This document shows positions 1 through 9,770 of a stretch of DNA of 52,500 nucleotides, piece by piece. The stretch is taken from NCBI GenBank assembly GCA_030674185.1, contig CM060307.1, forward strand, positions 83,979,850 to 84,032,349. The letters run 5' to 3'. The notes beneath the pieces are model-generated. The model saw only the letters and a program-made list of their open reading frames with translations. It was not told the DNA's origin and did not search any database. Position numbers and translations under genes: made by a program. The stretch's first letter is position 1, and each line of letters opens with the position of its first letter. This stretch comes from Monoplex corrugatus. Lineage: Eukaryota; Mollusca; Gastropoda; Littorinimorpha; Ranellidae.

Positions 1-597
1 AGTCCTCTTCTTCCCAGAAATGGCGAGTTGTTTCATGAGATCATAAGCGGAGGTGCCCACAAACCCTCTTGCCCCGACCTCTATGGCGAAGATTTTGACC
101 CGCAGCCCTGCTTTCTTCAGGGTGCTGGCAAGACCGGCGTATTTTTCGGTCTTGTAGATATGTGCTTCTTCCATTCTGCTTTCGTATGGCACAGTGAGTT
201 CTATCAGAATCACTTGTTTCGAGGAGTCAGAGTGGAGAGCGATGTCTGGTCTCATGCCTGTCTTGCTGATGACATCTGGGTAATTTCTCCACTCTGGGAG
301 GTCTGCTGTACACTCCCAGTCGACTGCTCCATCCAGAAGACCCTTTGGCAATGTGCTGGTTGTCATAGCACTTTCGGGCCAGACCTGCTTCCCTCCTGCT
401 TTGTAGAACGTTGTCATAGCAATTGGTGCGTTTGGGGTCATGGTTTTTTCGCTAACCACGTCTGTGATCACTTTCAGAACTTGGTTGTGCCTCCATGTAT
501 ACCTTCCTTGGGCTAGCGCTACTTTGCAAGAGCTTAGGACATATTCCACTGTTTGTTTCTTCTGACAGAGCGGACATGCTGGGTCGTCTGATTTCCC
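1..597 (-). pseudogene. LINE-A zinc knuckle and restriction-like endonuclease
   Basis: In the shifted minus-strand frame the sequence reads CPLCQKKQTVEYVLSSC (about 576-526), a zinc knuckle whose usual His is Tyr here, then GRYTWRHNQVL. About 90 residues later come RPDIAL (about 235-252) and IELTVPYE (about 182-205), followed by EKYAGLA. These match the PD...E...K spacing of PD-(D/E)XK nucleases that nick target DNA in R2-like LINEs. ARGFVGTSAYDL follows, and the frame is open to base 1. A long open frame on the plus strand at 28-516 is the antisense shadow of this domain. Nuclease activity is inferred from family similarity only. Confidence 0.85.
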
Positions 598-1332
598 CAT
601 TTCACTAAGTTTGCATTCGAGGGGAGCAGGTCATATACAGATCTGAGGAGGAAGCTTATCCTTAGAGGAGCCATGTGCCACATATCGTTCCAGCTGAGAC
701 TTCTTTGGAGTGCACTGTCCCATGTTGTCCATTGCCCCTGTTGACCTTGCTGGACTGCCTTCTGCACTCTTTTGACATCTTCTTCTTCCTTCAACTCCTG
801 TATGATCATGTCTCTTTTTTCCTTCCCTTTGGCTTTGGACCACCACTTCATTTTTGTTGCTCCCAGTCCCTGTCTGTTGGTTTGCGTGTGTCCAATTATT
901 TCTTTGATGCTGAGGTTTCTCTTGGCATTGTTTACAGCCTCTTGGACTTTCCACTTTCTGCCAGTTCTCAGCTTTGGATGAACTGATCTCACGATATTGT
1001 CTTCCGATTCCTCCAGCATGCTCAACAGTCTTGCTTTTCCAACTTTGTATTCCTCCACTATGGATTTGAGAGGTAGCTTCAGCATTGCTTGACGACAGTA
1101 GAATGCAACATCAGTGAGACCAGGTGGGACACCGAGCCATTTTCTTGTGTATTTGTTGATTTTGGCTTCCATTGCTTCGACTGTGCTGGTGCAAATGTCA
1201 TAGATTAGCAGTGGCCACAGCAGCTTTGGTATCAGCATGAACTGTAGACACCAGACTTTGTATTTGCCTGGCAGTCCGCAGTTATCTATTTTCTTCAGGC
1301 CTTCTTCTGCTGTTTGCTTGGTTTCACATCCC
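534..1332 (-). pseudogene. LINE-A RT-to-endonuclease linker
   Basis: The minus-strand frame from about 1332 to 597 continues the LINE-A polyprotein after the break at 1330-1333. It includes the conserved stretch around VWCLQFMLIPKLLWPL and the KYTRKWLGVPPGLTDVAFY motif found just after the RT in this class, then a lysine-rich helical region. It ends in LRSVYDLLPSNANLVKWG, which normally leads straight into the zinc knuckle. Here the frame slips at the G run 595-598 and the formal reading ends at a stop at 534. The open frame starting with Met at 1238 is only the internal part of this segment and should not be read as a separate gene. Confidence 0.83.
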
Positions 1333-2097
1333 CTTTGTGTCTTTCAGGGAGTCATCATACCATCTTCCGAGATTTTTTACTGGCTCTTCTGTGACAGTGG
1401 GGATGGCTTGGTTGGCTACCATGAATTTGACTGAATCTGCCACTTTTCCTTTTCGCAGTGAGAGACTTCGGGATTTCTTAGGTTTGAACCTCATTCTTGA
1501 AGAGGCCACCAGCTCATCCAGCTGCTTTAAGATTCGGTGTGTCTCTTCCTCATCCGTGGACAAGACTGTTGTGTCATCCATGAAAGCTTTCAGAGGAGGC
1601 ATCTGGTATCCATCTCCCAGATTCACTGGATCTGAACTCTTCATTGCAGCTTTCAAGATGACTTCCATTGCCAACACGAACAGTATGGGAGAGATTGCAC
1701 AGCCCATTGCAATGCCCACCTCTAGGTCTATCCAGTCCGTGGTGTATTCTTTGGTAGAGAACCGCATTGAGAACCCTTGGAAATACTTCCTCAGCATTGT
1801 TCGGATGTTTTCTGGGATGTGATACATTTCAAGAGCCAGCTGGATCATATCGTGTGGAACTGATCCATATGCATTCGCCAGATCAAGCCAAACTACGTCA
1901 ATGTCTCTCTTCTCTGTTCTTGCTTTTTGGATGGCATCCCCAAATCAACGTGGCATGTTCCAAGCATCCAGGCATTCCTGGTATGCCTCCCTTTTGGACT
2001 GACATATCCAGATACTTGTTTTCAGTCAGGTATTTTGTCAATCTTGCTGCCATTACAGATTTTAAGAACGTCTTTAATGTCGTTGCGTGTGGGTGGT
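1324..2097 (-). pseudogene. LINE-A reverse transcriptase segment
   Basis: RT core of LINE-A. From about 2085 the minus strand reads a segment with KSVMAARLTKYL, then the GGIPGMPGCLEH motif seen upstream of the palm in this LINE group. After a one-base shift at 1938-1941 comes motif A, VVWLDLANAYGSVPH, with the first catalytic Asp. The open stretch 1848-1324 continues with GIAMGCAISPILF (motif B) and the FMDDT catalytic box (motif C), then KKSRSLSLRKGK of the thumb boundary. All catalytic Asp codons survive. The frame then ends at 1324 through another shift at 1330-1333. Without those breaks the RT looks well preserved, which suggests a fairly young copy or assembly errors. Confidence 0.87.
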
Positions 2098-2103
2098 GTA
2101 TGC

Positions 2104-2182
<79 letters not shown>
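2098..2182 (+). repeat. (GT)n microsatellite at the 5' break of LINE-A
   Basis: An almost pure GT tract of about 75 bases with one GG interruption. LINE-A homology stops where it begins, so the tract either marks the 5' truncation point or has replaced upstream LINE sequence. Confidence 0.95.
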
Positions 2183-2183
<1 letters not shown>

Positions 2184-2499
2184 TGGGTCGTGCGCGCAAT
2201 GCATCGTTTGATGTCTGCAGGTCAACGACATATTTGTTTAGTTAGATTAAACAACGGATTTTATCAGCTAAATAAGCAATCAGATTATTGTTTGACTTGT
2301 TACGTTGTGAGTAGTCATGTTGTGATGTAACTGAAGTTTGTTATTTTCAGTGATATTTTTTGTTTATTTTGAAATGAGCCCCCTGTCGTCTTTCGGATGA
2401 ATGCTTTAAAAAATTATTAAAGTGTTAAAACTCTCTCTCTCTCTCACTCTCACTCCCCCTGTCTCTCTCCCTCTCCCTCTCTCTGTCTACCTCCCTCCT

Positions 2500-2547
<48 letters not shown>

Positions 2548-4007
2548 CTACTCACGCTTTTGTTCCTTTTCTTGCATTCCAGGCGCACCTAAGTCTGCAT
2601 TTTTAATGTGTGACAGGAAATCTTTTATCAGTCTCATGTTTCTTTGTGTTTTTTTTCTTGAAATACGACAGACAGTACCGCAGATTTCCACTCTGAACTT
2701 AACAGAACTGGCAGTGCGTCTGTCAGCACGATTGAGCAGAAGATCGCCTTAGTGTTTGGTTGGTACTAGCGAATTGAGTTCCTGAAACAGAGAAAGAAAG
2801 AAACACACAAACAAATAACACTACGCTTACATGGTCTGATACCAAAAGTCGGTCGCCTGTTTGTTTCTTTTTTGGTTTGTTTGTTTCTTATTTTCTGTCT
2901 TTGTTTCTTTGTTTTCTTTATTTGTTTCTTTTTTTCTTTCTTTGTCGTGTCCCAGATTCAATAAATTCTAATGGTGGTTTTGGGCACATGTCAGAAATTT
3001 CATCCCTTTTAAAGATTGTCCTAGATATCGTATGGTAAATTCTAAATATTGTTTTCTGTAACATTAGTATTTTTTCTTCTAAGAATGTCTTTTGATGGTA
3101 TAAACTTAGCAACACAAATTTGATAATGAACAAAGACATACATGAAAAAAAAATGCAGCATCAGTAGTTAACATTCAGATTCGAAAATTTCAGTGTTACT
3201 AAAGATGGCCTTTGATGAACAATCCCCCCAGTATCCAGACATCAATACATCTAAACGATGGTGTAAAGTGTCTTCTGTACTCTTTAGTTGCTCTTAATGC
3301 GGTCATCACATCTGAAATGGCGACTCAGAGAACGACTATCTACGGGCATAGTTCACGTGTAGGCATGACAGTCAATCCACTTTTGGATCTGCTAGCCCTG
3401 AATATGCTTCACGAAAAGAACGATCATAAAAAAAAACCCATCTTTATCGGATAAGCATGATGCAATCATCTTATACATAGCATCATTCGCGTAAGAACCA
3501 GAAAAACACGAAAATAGAATCAGAACGCGTGTTTAATACAACCAGACAAGACAGGCGCAAATTTTCAGCGTGAATGCAAAATCACAATCAAACACCAAAC
3601 ACAAAATTATGAGAAAAAGACTGAAACGTCCCTGCTGCTTCGTGTTTTGGATATTATTCGAGTAAGTCTATGAAAGGTACACTCATGATGTTCAGAATCC
3701 TCTCACGTATGTCTAATGTGATTGTACACTCTTAAAATACTTATTTCAAACATCAGAACTCTTTGTTACTCGTGGATAGTTGCATGAGACCCCTCGTGAT
3801 CTGTCTTACAGCAAAGTTCTTGTTATTCTATACATAACAAGCATAAAGACCTAAAATGATATGAAATACTTTGAACAAATGAAGTAGAATTTTAATTGTA
3901 AAAACATAAATTACAGACATGGAATGGGAGTGGTCATACGGATAGAGAAAATGACACTGATACATCATTTTCCAAAGGAAGAAGTTATTAGCTGAAAGCC
4001 GTTTAAT
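2183..4007. other. Left flank without recognised gene
   Basis: AT-rich sequence with no ORF of convincing composition. It holds a CT-rich tract (2431-2543) and a T-rich stretch with TTTG and TTTC steps (about 2859-2945). Short open frames near 2918-3139 (minus) and 3212-3454 (plus) have no recognisable motif. I saw no block of the array unit here, so the array seems to start to the right. Confidence 0.6.
2431..2543 (+). repeat. (CT)n-rich microsatellite
   Basis: Imperfect CT/CCCT tract ending in a pure (CT) run of about 40 bases. Confidence 0.93.
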
Positions 4008-4199
4008 TTAACCTTTTGACCCCCGCATCCTATCCACGGACTGTAAAAACTTAACCCTGTGACTCCTTCACCCTACCCACCAGCTTCCTGCAGGAAGCTG
4101 GTGGATAAAGTGATTGAGTCAAAGAGTTAAGTTTTGCTTTGCTAGCATGGTTGATGATACAGGATGCTGATGGACAGGGTGCGTGAGTCAAAAGGTTAA
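4008..4199. mobile_element. Palindromic MITE copy 1, TTAA-flanked
   Basis: The element (4012-4195) lies between TTAA at 4008-4011 and TTAA at 4196-4199. Its ends are inverted: CCTTTTGACCCCCGCA on the left and TGCGTGAGTCAAAAGG on the right. An inner palindrome is centred on the CCTGCAGG at 4088-4095, with arms reading CCACCAGCTTCC and GGAAGCTGGTGG. TTAA duplications with CCCTTTG-like ends are typical of piggyBac-type non-autonomous elements, so that superfamily is the likely mobiliser. No transposase is present. Confidence 0.8.
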
Positions 4200-4349
4200 A
4201 GACTCACCCACGTATCATGTTTGAAACTGTACACTGTTTATTAATTCCATGATTCACCATCGCAAGTTCGCCATGCACTCATTATTAATCTTGGATTTGC
4301 TTTTGGATTTTCTGTGATTGTGCGCTGTCCTGAAAGCAAACAGACGTTA

Positions 4350-4600
4350 CCTGGTCTCTGCGGTGCATTTTCATATTAGATCTAACAATTGGCCACCTAC
4401 ATCAGTGATGTACTCGTATTAGAGCTGGGGAATTGTCTCTGTGGTGCATTTTTATATTACATCAAACAATTAGCCACCTACATCAGTGATGTATTCGTAC
4501 TATAGCTATACTTAGGAATTGTCTCTGTGTTGCATTTTCATATTACATCAGACAATTAGCCACCTACATGGTGTACTCGTATTATAGATGTGCTTAGGAT
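4350..4600 (+). repeat. Block A of U1: about 80-90 bp GGTGCATTTT tandem repeat
   Basis: Three diverged copies of a unit containing GTCTCTGTGGTGCATTTT, then ATATTA and a CAATT..CCACCTACATCAGTG stretch, begin near 4353, 4434 and 4519. The same GTGGTGCA-TTTT-ATA motif recurs at wider spacing at 17955-19141 (U2) and 28780-28960 (U3), marking this as part of the ancestral unit. Confidence 0.8.
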
Positions 4601-4679
4601 GAGGACGGAAGGATGCATCAACAGAAAAAAAAACAACAGCGGCAAGTGTGTAAAATGCAAAAGAGACGACGGGGTGGAG

Positions 4680-4850
4680 GAGGTGACGAGTTGAGTGGCA
4701 GCCTGCACATGACAGAGAGAGAGAGTCCGCAATCCAATTTTCTGCCAAGTCCTGCATTAGCATGCTCGGGAGCAGACTGCCTGGCAGTTTAGTAGCGCGA
4801 GGAGCTTGTGCGACAAAAACGACTTGGGCCTTTTCGGTTCCTTTCGTTAC
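4680..4850 (+). repeat. Block A core of U1 (ATTAGCATGC block)
   Basis: A 150-bp non-coding block with GGCAGCCTGCACATGACAG, CCAATTTTCTGCCA and GCATTAGCATGCTCGGGAGC. It is closely matched at 19290-19440 and 29095-29245. Frame-shifting indels between copies argue against coding. Confidence 0.82.
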
Positions 4851-4987
4851 CCCATCCATACCCCTAGACAGACAAACTATCACCACCGTCACCCTCTCTT
4901 GCTCTGTCCCTCCTTTCCTATCCATCTCTCATGCAGTCCGCCTCCATCAACCAACTCCTTCATGTACAACTTACGAACACAAATGCA

Positions 4988-5046
4988 CGTGCGCGCGCGC
5001 AACACACACACATACACACACAGACACAGACACACACAGACACACA

Positions 5047-5127
<81 letters not shown>

Positions 5128-5137
5128 ACACACACCT
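4988..5137 (+). repeat. (CA)n microsatellite
   Basis: A short GC-alternating start followed by about 140 bases of CA with occasional GACA steps. All long open frames over it are translated repeat. Confidence 0.95.
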
Positions 5138-5839
5138 CAATATCTTCTTTTTTTGTTTTGTTTGGGGTTTTTTTGTTTGTTTAACTTGAGTGAATACAGT
5201 CTGTGTAAGAGTGTTCTTTTTCGGAATGAAAAGCCCATTTCAGCAAAGGTTATTGTTATCTATATCATATAATCATAAATCGTGTCGCGAAGAAGCCTGA
5301 CGAGAACGCGGAAGAAAAAAGCCAGTGGCAGTAAATTGGGAATAGAAAGTGGATGTTTTTTGTGAAAAGATCTTTTCAAGTTTGCGCTGCTCTACGTCTC
5401 CCGGTTCCAGTAACCCAAGCATTCCAAAAGATTGCCCCAGTACTAGCAAAAATAGCCCGTGTATCTGCAAAACCAGAGATGCATAGATATTTGTACCATC
5501 TAAACCTACTGTTTTAATAAACCTAAAACTGAATTGGTGCTGTGATTGAGGATTTTTTTTTTCATTCATTGACGTTCATACTGTTGCTTTTTTACATTAA
5601 AAAGGAAAAAAATAGTCTTGTGGGTAAAGCACTGAGCTGGGTGTGTGGTGGTCTGTTTTGAGCTGGATGCATACAAACTATATAAACAAGCAAACGAGAA
5701 AGTCTTGAAGGAGGCAGACACAAGAAGATCACTAGTAAGGAAGATTAGAAAAAGACAAGCAACATTTACATGACATTTTATGAGGAAAGAGAAATTAGAG
5801 CACCTGGTCACAACACAATAGCTGGAGGGAAAGAGAACA
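5138..5839. other. U1 sequence between blocks A and B, no gene
   Basis: Unique AT-rich sequence. At about 5600-5645 lies one arm of an inverted repeat whose partner is at 6032-6075; the arms share GTCTTGTG and AAGCAC. The short minus-strand open frames here have no recognisable domain. Confidence 0.5.
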
Positions 5840-6005
5840 CCAGGTATACTCCAGGGAGAAAATATTGGATGGACTTGCAGGGTGGCTGAGGACGGAGAGG
5901 GTGGGGGATGTACTTTGCAGCGACAGGGGATATATTCGTTTGGAGGGCCATAATCGCCAACGCCGTGCGGCAGGGCACATGATGATGACGATGATGATGA
6001 TATTA
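5838..6005 (+). mobile_element. LINE-D 3' tail, copy 1, ending in (ATG)n
   Basis: A 5'-truncated LINE end. One frame reads REKILDGLAGWLRTERVGDV, and after a shift another reads VWRAIIANAVRQGT then stop. This is the usual RGR/DR-x-x-WR C-terminal tail of many LINE polyproteins. The stop is followed directly by a (GATGAT)n tail. Matching copies lie at 7641-7797 (plus) and 32777-32975 (minus). The short 3' UTR with a trinucleotide tail suggests an RTE-like clade; this is inference. Confidence 0.8.
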
Positions 6006-6529
6006 CGGTGTATTATTAAAATCATAAACCAGTGTACCCAGCTAAGTGCTTCACTCACAAGACAAATTTATCTGATGTTAAGTTCCCTCAAGATCTTCCA
6101 CGTACCCTTGCATTTTTCATGAGAACTGAACAAAGGAATCCTTTACAGATGTGGACCATCCAGTCACTATCCTTTAGTAGAAGTATTATAAATCATTTTT
6201 GTATAACGTTGTTGTCCAAACTCGAACTCTCTGCGCATTACGCATAATCAGACATTTTAGTGAAACAGAAAAGTCAAGCTGTTAGGCGAGCTGACAACAT
6301 TTCATTATGTTGTATAATTATTCATGATGGAAGACCGCATTGCGTATCAAGTATCCTTAAGACCAGGATCACATCTTTTGACTACCAGTTCCATACAACT
6401 CAAACAGGCTACATTTCGTCACGTACAAGAAATACGTTAAGACTGGCATATTTATCAGAAAAGCGCCAGTTCCAGAATAAGAGGAATGAGAAATATGTGC
6501 ACGAAAAAGAATCTTGAAAGATGTACACT
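6006..6529. other. U1 sequence between LINE tail and block B, no gene
   Basis: Starts with the second arm of the inverted repeat noted at 5600-5645. The remainder is unique AT-rich sequence; the 85-residue open frame at 6260-6517 has no match to anything I recognise. Confidence 0.5.
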
Positions 6530-6870
6530 ATTTCACCGATGACAGCCTCGCTCTCCAGGATTCTCTGGAAACATGTGTCATCATCTATCTATTGCCAGTT
6601 CTAGGACACAGCAAATAGCGGAATGTAGCCATTATAAAGAAATGAACTTTTAAAGATCTGCATCATCCCATTGATGCAGCAGTGTAAAAGTGTCCCTGAA
6701 GTAGATATCTTCTGTCAGATTCATAAAAGCAAGCCTGGCCCACCAGGCCAATGCAGGCAGCACCGTTAAGCAATGACCTAACCCCCAGCCAATGCCAGGC
6801 CCATAAAACCCACCTCACTGCTTGCCCATCATGATAAGGGGTTGTCGTGGAGGGAAACAGGCGTACAGCC
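6530..6870 (+). repeat. Block B of U1
   Basis: Conserved block with CTAGGACAC, ATAGCGGAATGTAGCCAT, a GGCCCACCAGGCCAATGCAGGCAGC stretch, GCAATGACCTAACCCCC and AAAACCCACCTCACTG. Paralogous blocks: 20540-21065, 30225-30480 (3' end missing) and 38320-38795. Confidence 0.85.
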
Positions 6871-7640
6871 AAAACTGGTTCCATACTGGATTTTCTCCCC
6901 GCTAACGTTATTGATGTCTACCAGGAAGGCCTTGGGCGTATGTTGGTTTTATGTTTTGCTGTGCCCTGAAAACTTCTCATCAGTGCCACCCTAATGATGT
7001 CAGATGTGATGTTTGTTTTGTGAAAACATACTATTTTTCAACGACTACTCGGTATATTAGGATATTCTTGTTTGTTATTTTTGTTTAAAGCCCAGCTGAC
7101 TGCATAGAGCCATATCATGGCTATAACTGTTTCAAAACACACACAATACTTCAACAAGGGAAAAAAAACAGGAAAGAACAGTAAGTATTATACGTATCAG
7201 TGCATTCGCGCACATAATTTAAATTAGGTCATTTACTTGTTACAAAAAATGAGATGGGGACAATCCTATACTTGAGTCGACAGCTGGAAGGGTAATCTCA
7301 TATGGGACATACTCATCGATGTGGGACATACATTACAGTTAAGATGGAGACATCTCTAGCGTACACGTCTGGATATGACACGTTTCAGGCTTTAGAAATT
7401 GTTCAAGAGGGACTTGCCACATTCGGACAAGTCTTCACATATACCCTCCATCTAGATCTGCCATCACAAAGCCGTGTCTGTGAGTAGTGTTTTGGTAAAG
7501 GAATGGAATCTTGATTTTATGTAAGGTACCAAGCTGACATGAGCAGAACGCATATTGATTTGGGCATCGACTTGGGAGATTTCATGTTTTGGTATGCAGT
7601 TATCTTCTTTTTTTTTCTTGTTTTTCTTTTTCTGGCCATG
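6871..7640. repeat. Block C region of U1
   Basis: Includes GCTGTGCCCTGA (about 6959) and, at 7365-7480, a block with TTTAGAAATTGTTCAAGAG and GCCACATTCGGACAAGTC. These match 21430-21530 (ATTGTTCAAGAAGGATTTA) and 39270-39340. No coding potential seen. Confidence 0.65.
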
Positions 7641-7797
7641 ACCAGGTAGACCCAGGGAGAGAATATTGGACGGACTTGCAGGGTGGCTGAGGACAGAGGT
7701 GGTTGAAGATGTGTTTGTGACAGCAAAGGACAGATACATATGGACGGCCATGATCGCCAACGCCATGCGGCAGGGCACTTGATGATGATGATGATAG
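7641..7797 (+). mobile_element. LINE-D 3' tail, copy 2, ending in (ATG)n
   Basis: Same tail as at 5838-6005 and in the same orientation. One frame reads VTAKDRYIWTAMIANAMRQ followed by GT and a stop, then (GATGAT)n. It interrupts U1 between blocks C and D; U2 has no such insert there. Confidence 0.82.
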
Positions 7798-8135
7798 ATG
7801 CAGTTGAATTTGAGACATGAGACCATGCTGGAAACTTGTGTAGTAGGATATACTGAGTCAGGCAGCCTTTTTGTCGAGACAAGTCGCAAAACAAGGCAGG
7901 GAGGGGAACATCTGTCGTGGGGACACACGTGGCTTGACACCCACTCCGGTCACCTATGGCAAGCCGAGAGGGGATGGGCGGGTGGATGGCATCAGGACCA
8001 GTCAGCCCGCAAGACACTCTGGGGAGCAAATGCTGGAGCCAGATAGCGCTCAGCCTCTCCTCACTGCTCGCAGAGAGGATTTACAGGCTGTCAGCAAGGG
8101 CCTTGATTGAACACGCACAGACTGCTTGCTGGTCT
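7798..8135 (+). repeat. Block D of U1
   Basis: Conserved block with CTGTCGTGGGGACACACGTGG, GGATGGCATCAGGACCAGTC, CAGATAGCGCTC and GGGCCTTGATTGAACACGCA. Paralogues at 21740-21990, 30770-31030 and 39590-39850. One plus frame is shared over about 45 residues between U1 and U2 (RGDTRGLT versus RGNTRGLT), but U3 and U4 carry disabling indels and substitutions, so I call it non-coding. Confidence 0.8.
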
Positions 8136-8608
8136 CAGTGGAGGGTGGGTGGAGGAAGGATTTAAAACGGGGGGTCTCTTGTTATTTGTGGCCGAGTGAG
8201 AGAATGTGTTACGAGGGTGCGTCTTTAGAAGTCTTGTCACTTCAGGGTTGGGATCCGGAAGACGAGGAGGGTAAAAGGTTATGTGTTTGGCAGCTTTTGT
8301 CTTTTCAGTATTTTAACTCGGGCTGGCTCGGTGAATGCGGTGTGAGGGTCTGTTTCTTTTTTTTTGTTTTTTGTTTTTTTGGTTTGTTTGTTTGTTTGTT
8401 TGTTTGTTTGTTTGTTGTTGTTTTTTTAAGCCTGACTGAGGAAACGCTTTGTGTTGGTCTGTCATCAAACTGTATTTGTAGGCTTGTGGCCTGAATGAGT
8501 GGGGGCATAGGGTGTGGGGAGGGGCCACCTCAATAATCTGGATTTAAAGTCTGTCAGCAGGGGTTTATGCTTAAAAAGAGAAATTGATAATATGAGTACT
8601 GTCTGTAT
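8136..8608 (+). repeat. Block E of U1, with a (TTTG)n tract
   Basis: Contains a T-rich and (GTTT)n tract at 8355-8428, then AAGCCTGACTGAGGAAACG and GGCTTGTGGCCTGAATGAG. The motif GGCTTGTGGCCTGAATG recurs at loose 60-100 bp intervals in block E of every unit (22025-22420, 39925-40240), so this is an old degenerate tandem repeat. Confidence 0.7.
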
Positions 8609-8801
8609 TTAACCTTTTTACTCCCGCAACCTGTCCATCAGCATCCTGCATTGTCGACCATGCTAGCAAAGCAAATATTTAACCATTTGATCCCCTCACC
8701 TTGTCCACAAGCTTCCTGCAGGAAGCTGGTGGATAGAGTGAGGGAGTCAAAGAATTAAGTACTTGCAATTGGTTGATAGGATGCGGGAGTCAAAGGGTTA
8801 A
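8609..8801. mobile_element. Palindromic MITE copy 2, TTAA-flanked, with visible empty sites
   Basis: Element 8613-8797 between TTAA (8609-8612) and TTAA (8798-8801). Ends are inverted (CCTTTTTACTCCCGCA and TGCGGGAGTCAAAGGG) and an inner palindrome is centred on CCTGCAGG at 8715-8722. The same place in U2 (about 22265-22285) reads GTCTGTTTTTAAATTTTG with a single TTAA, and U4 (about 40115) also has one TTAA, so insertion followed unit duplication. Confidence 0.85.
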
Positions 8802-9252
8802 ATTTGCCTTCTGCGTTTTTCTGTGTATGGCAAAGCGTGGGAAGCTATAAATGGCTGAGTCTGAGGGAGATAGGATCTCATATTGTGGACATGAGCTTTA
8901 ATTGTAACCTACATGTTTATGGGTTGTTGTTTATTTTACATTGAACTGAAGTATTAGCGATTCGTTGTGATGAAAACAGCTTTTCGAGCGCACAGCCCTG
9001 AGGGAACACTTTTTTTTTTTTTCGCTCAACGAATGAGCTTGATTTAGTCCTGATTCGTGCAGCAAACTGGAAATTTAACAGATCTTCATTTCGTGTTCGT
9101 GTCTTCATAATAGACAGTATTTACAAACTATCCAGACGTCAGCCCCATACGAACAGACAGTATTCATGAAAATGATAACTTCCAAACCGTGTGACATTTC
9201 CCTTTAGTTCTAAATGGTGTGCATGTTTTGATTAAGCGTTTGCTATTCTTTG
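8802..9252. other. U1 sequence before tract F, no gene
   Basis: Unique AT-rich sequence with a T13 run near 9009-9022. No convincing ORF. Confidence 0.5.
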
Positions 9253-9258
9253 CGTCTA

Positions 9259-9345
<87 letters not shown>
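9253..9345 (+). repeat. Tract F of U1: (CTGT)n then (CT)n
   Basis: About 35 bases of CTGT followed by about 50 bases of CT, between blocks E and G, the same place as CT tracts at 22597-22707, 31470-31770 and 40480-40735. Confidence 0.95.
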
Positions 9346-9346
<1 letters not shown>

Positions 9347-9589
9347 TCTTACTGTTCTATTTTCTCTCCTCTCTCTCATCTTCTACACATGTTCAAGAGA
9401 GATCCGTTGAGAGCTTCTTGTTCTCGCAATGCCAACAAACATAAGCCTGAAAACTGCGGAGGAAACAGGGAACAGAGAATGGAATGATCCCTGATAGAAG
9501 AGGAGGAAAAGACGAATATGTGGTGGGTTAAAGAAAAAGTTTGGTTTTTTTTAAAGGGGGGAGGCGGGGGTGAAGCTTGACCATTGATT

Positions 9590-9770
9590 TTAGATTCAAA
9601 AAGTAACGAAGTCTAGGTGGATGCAATTTAAGGCCAGTGACTTGGTTGCTGGTCGTTCTTCTTGTGCTGATTAGCCCCAGCCCCTCCCCAGCTCACCACA
9701 TCGATCACCTGGACAGACGTGAAGTGGTCTGGGAGACAAGTCAGTCAGTGAAGGGAGTAAAGCAGACACG
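9590..9770 (+). repeat. Block G of U1
   Basis: Block with TTTTAGATTCAAAAAGTAACGAAGTCTAGG, AAGGCCAGTGACTTGGTTG, CCCCAGCTCACCACATCGAT and GAAGTGGTCTG. Direct paralogues at 31905-32095 and 40930-41110; an inverted one at 24563-24625. Confidence 0.85.

Larger units (their letters stand above)
1..2097 (-). mobile_element. LINE-A: broken non-LTR retrotransposon with RT, zinc knuckle and restriction-like endonuclease
   Basis: Read on the minus strand, this is one LINE polyprotein running from about 2097 down to the window edge, where the frame is still open. The order is reverse transcriptase, linker, CCHC-like zinc knuckle, then a PD-(D/E)XK-like endonuclease. That C-terminal arrangement is typical of LINEs with a restriction-like endonuclease rather than an N-terminal APE endonuclease. 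The frame breaks three times, at 1938-1941, 1330-1333 and 595-598, each time at a run of four G on the coding strand, so it cannot be translated as it stands. The 5' side stops at a long (GT)n tract, so the upstream polyprotein is missing. The 3' end lies outside the window. The clade is inferred from domain order only. Confidence 0.88.

Noticed and set aside
28..516. 162-residue open frame on the plus strand
   Set aside because: It is the antisense of the LINE-A zinc knuckle and endonuclease; the minus-strand frame carries the recognisable motifs.
1337..1822. 161-residue open frame on the plus strand
   Set aside because: Antisense shadow of the LINE-A reverse transcriptase.
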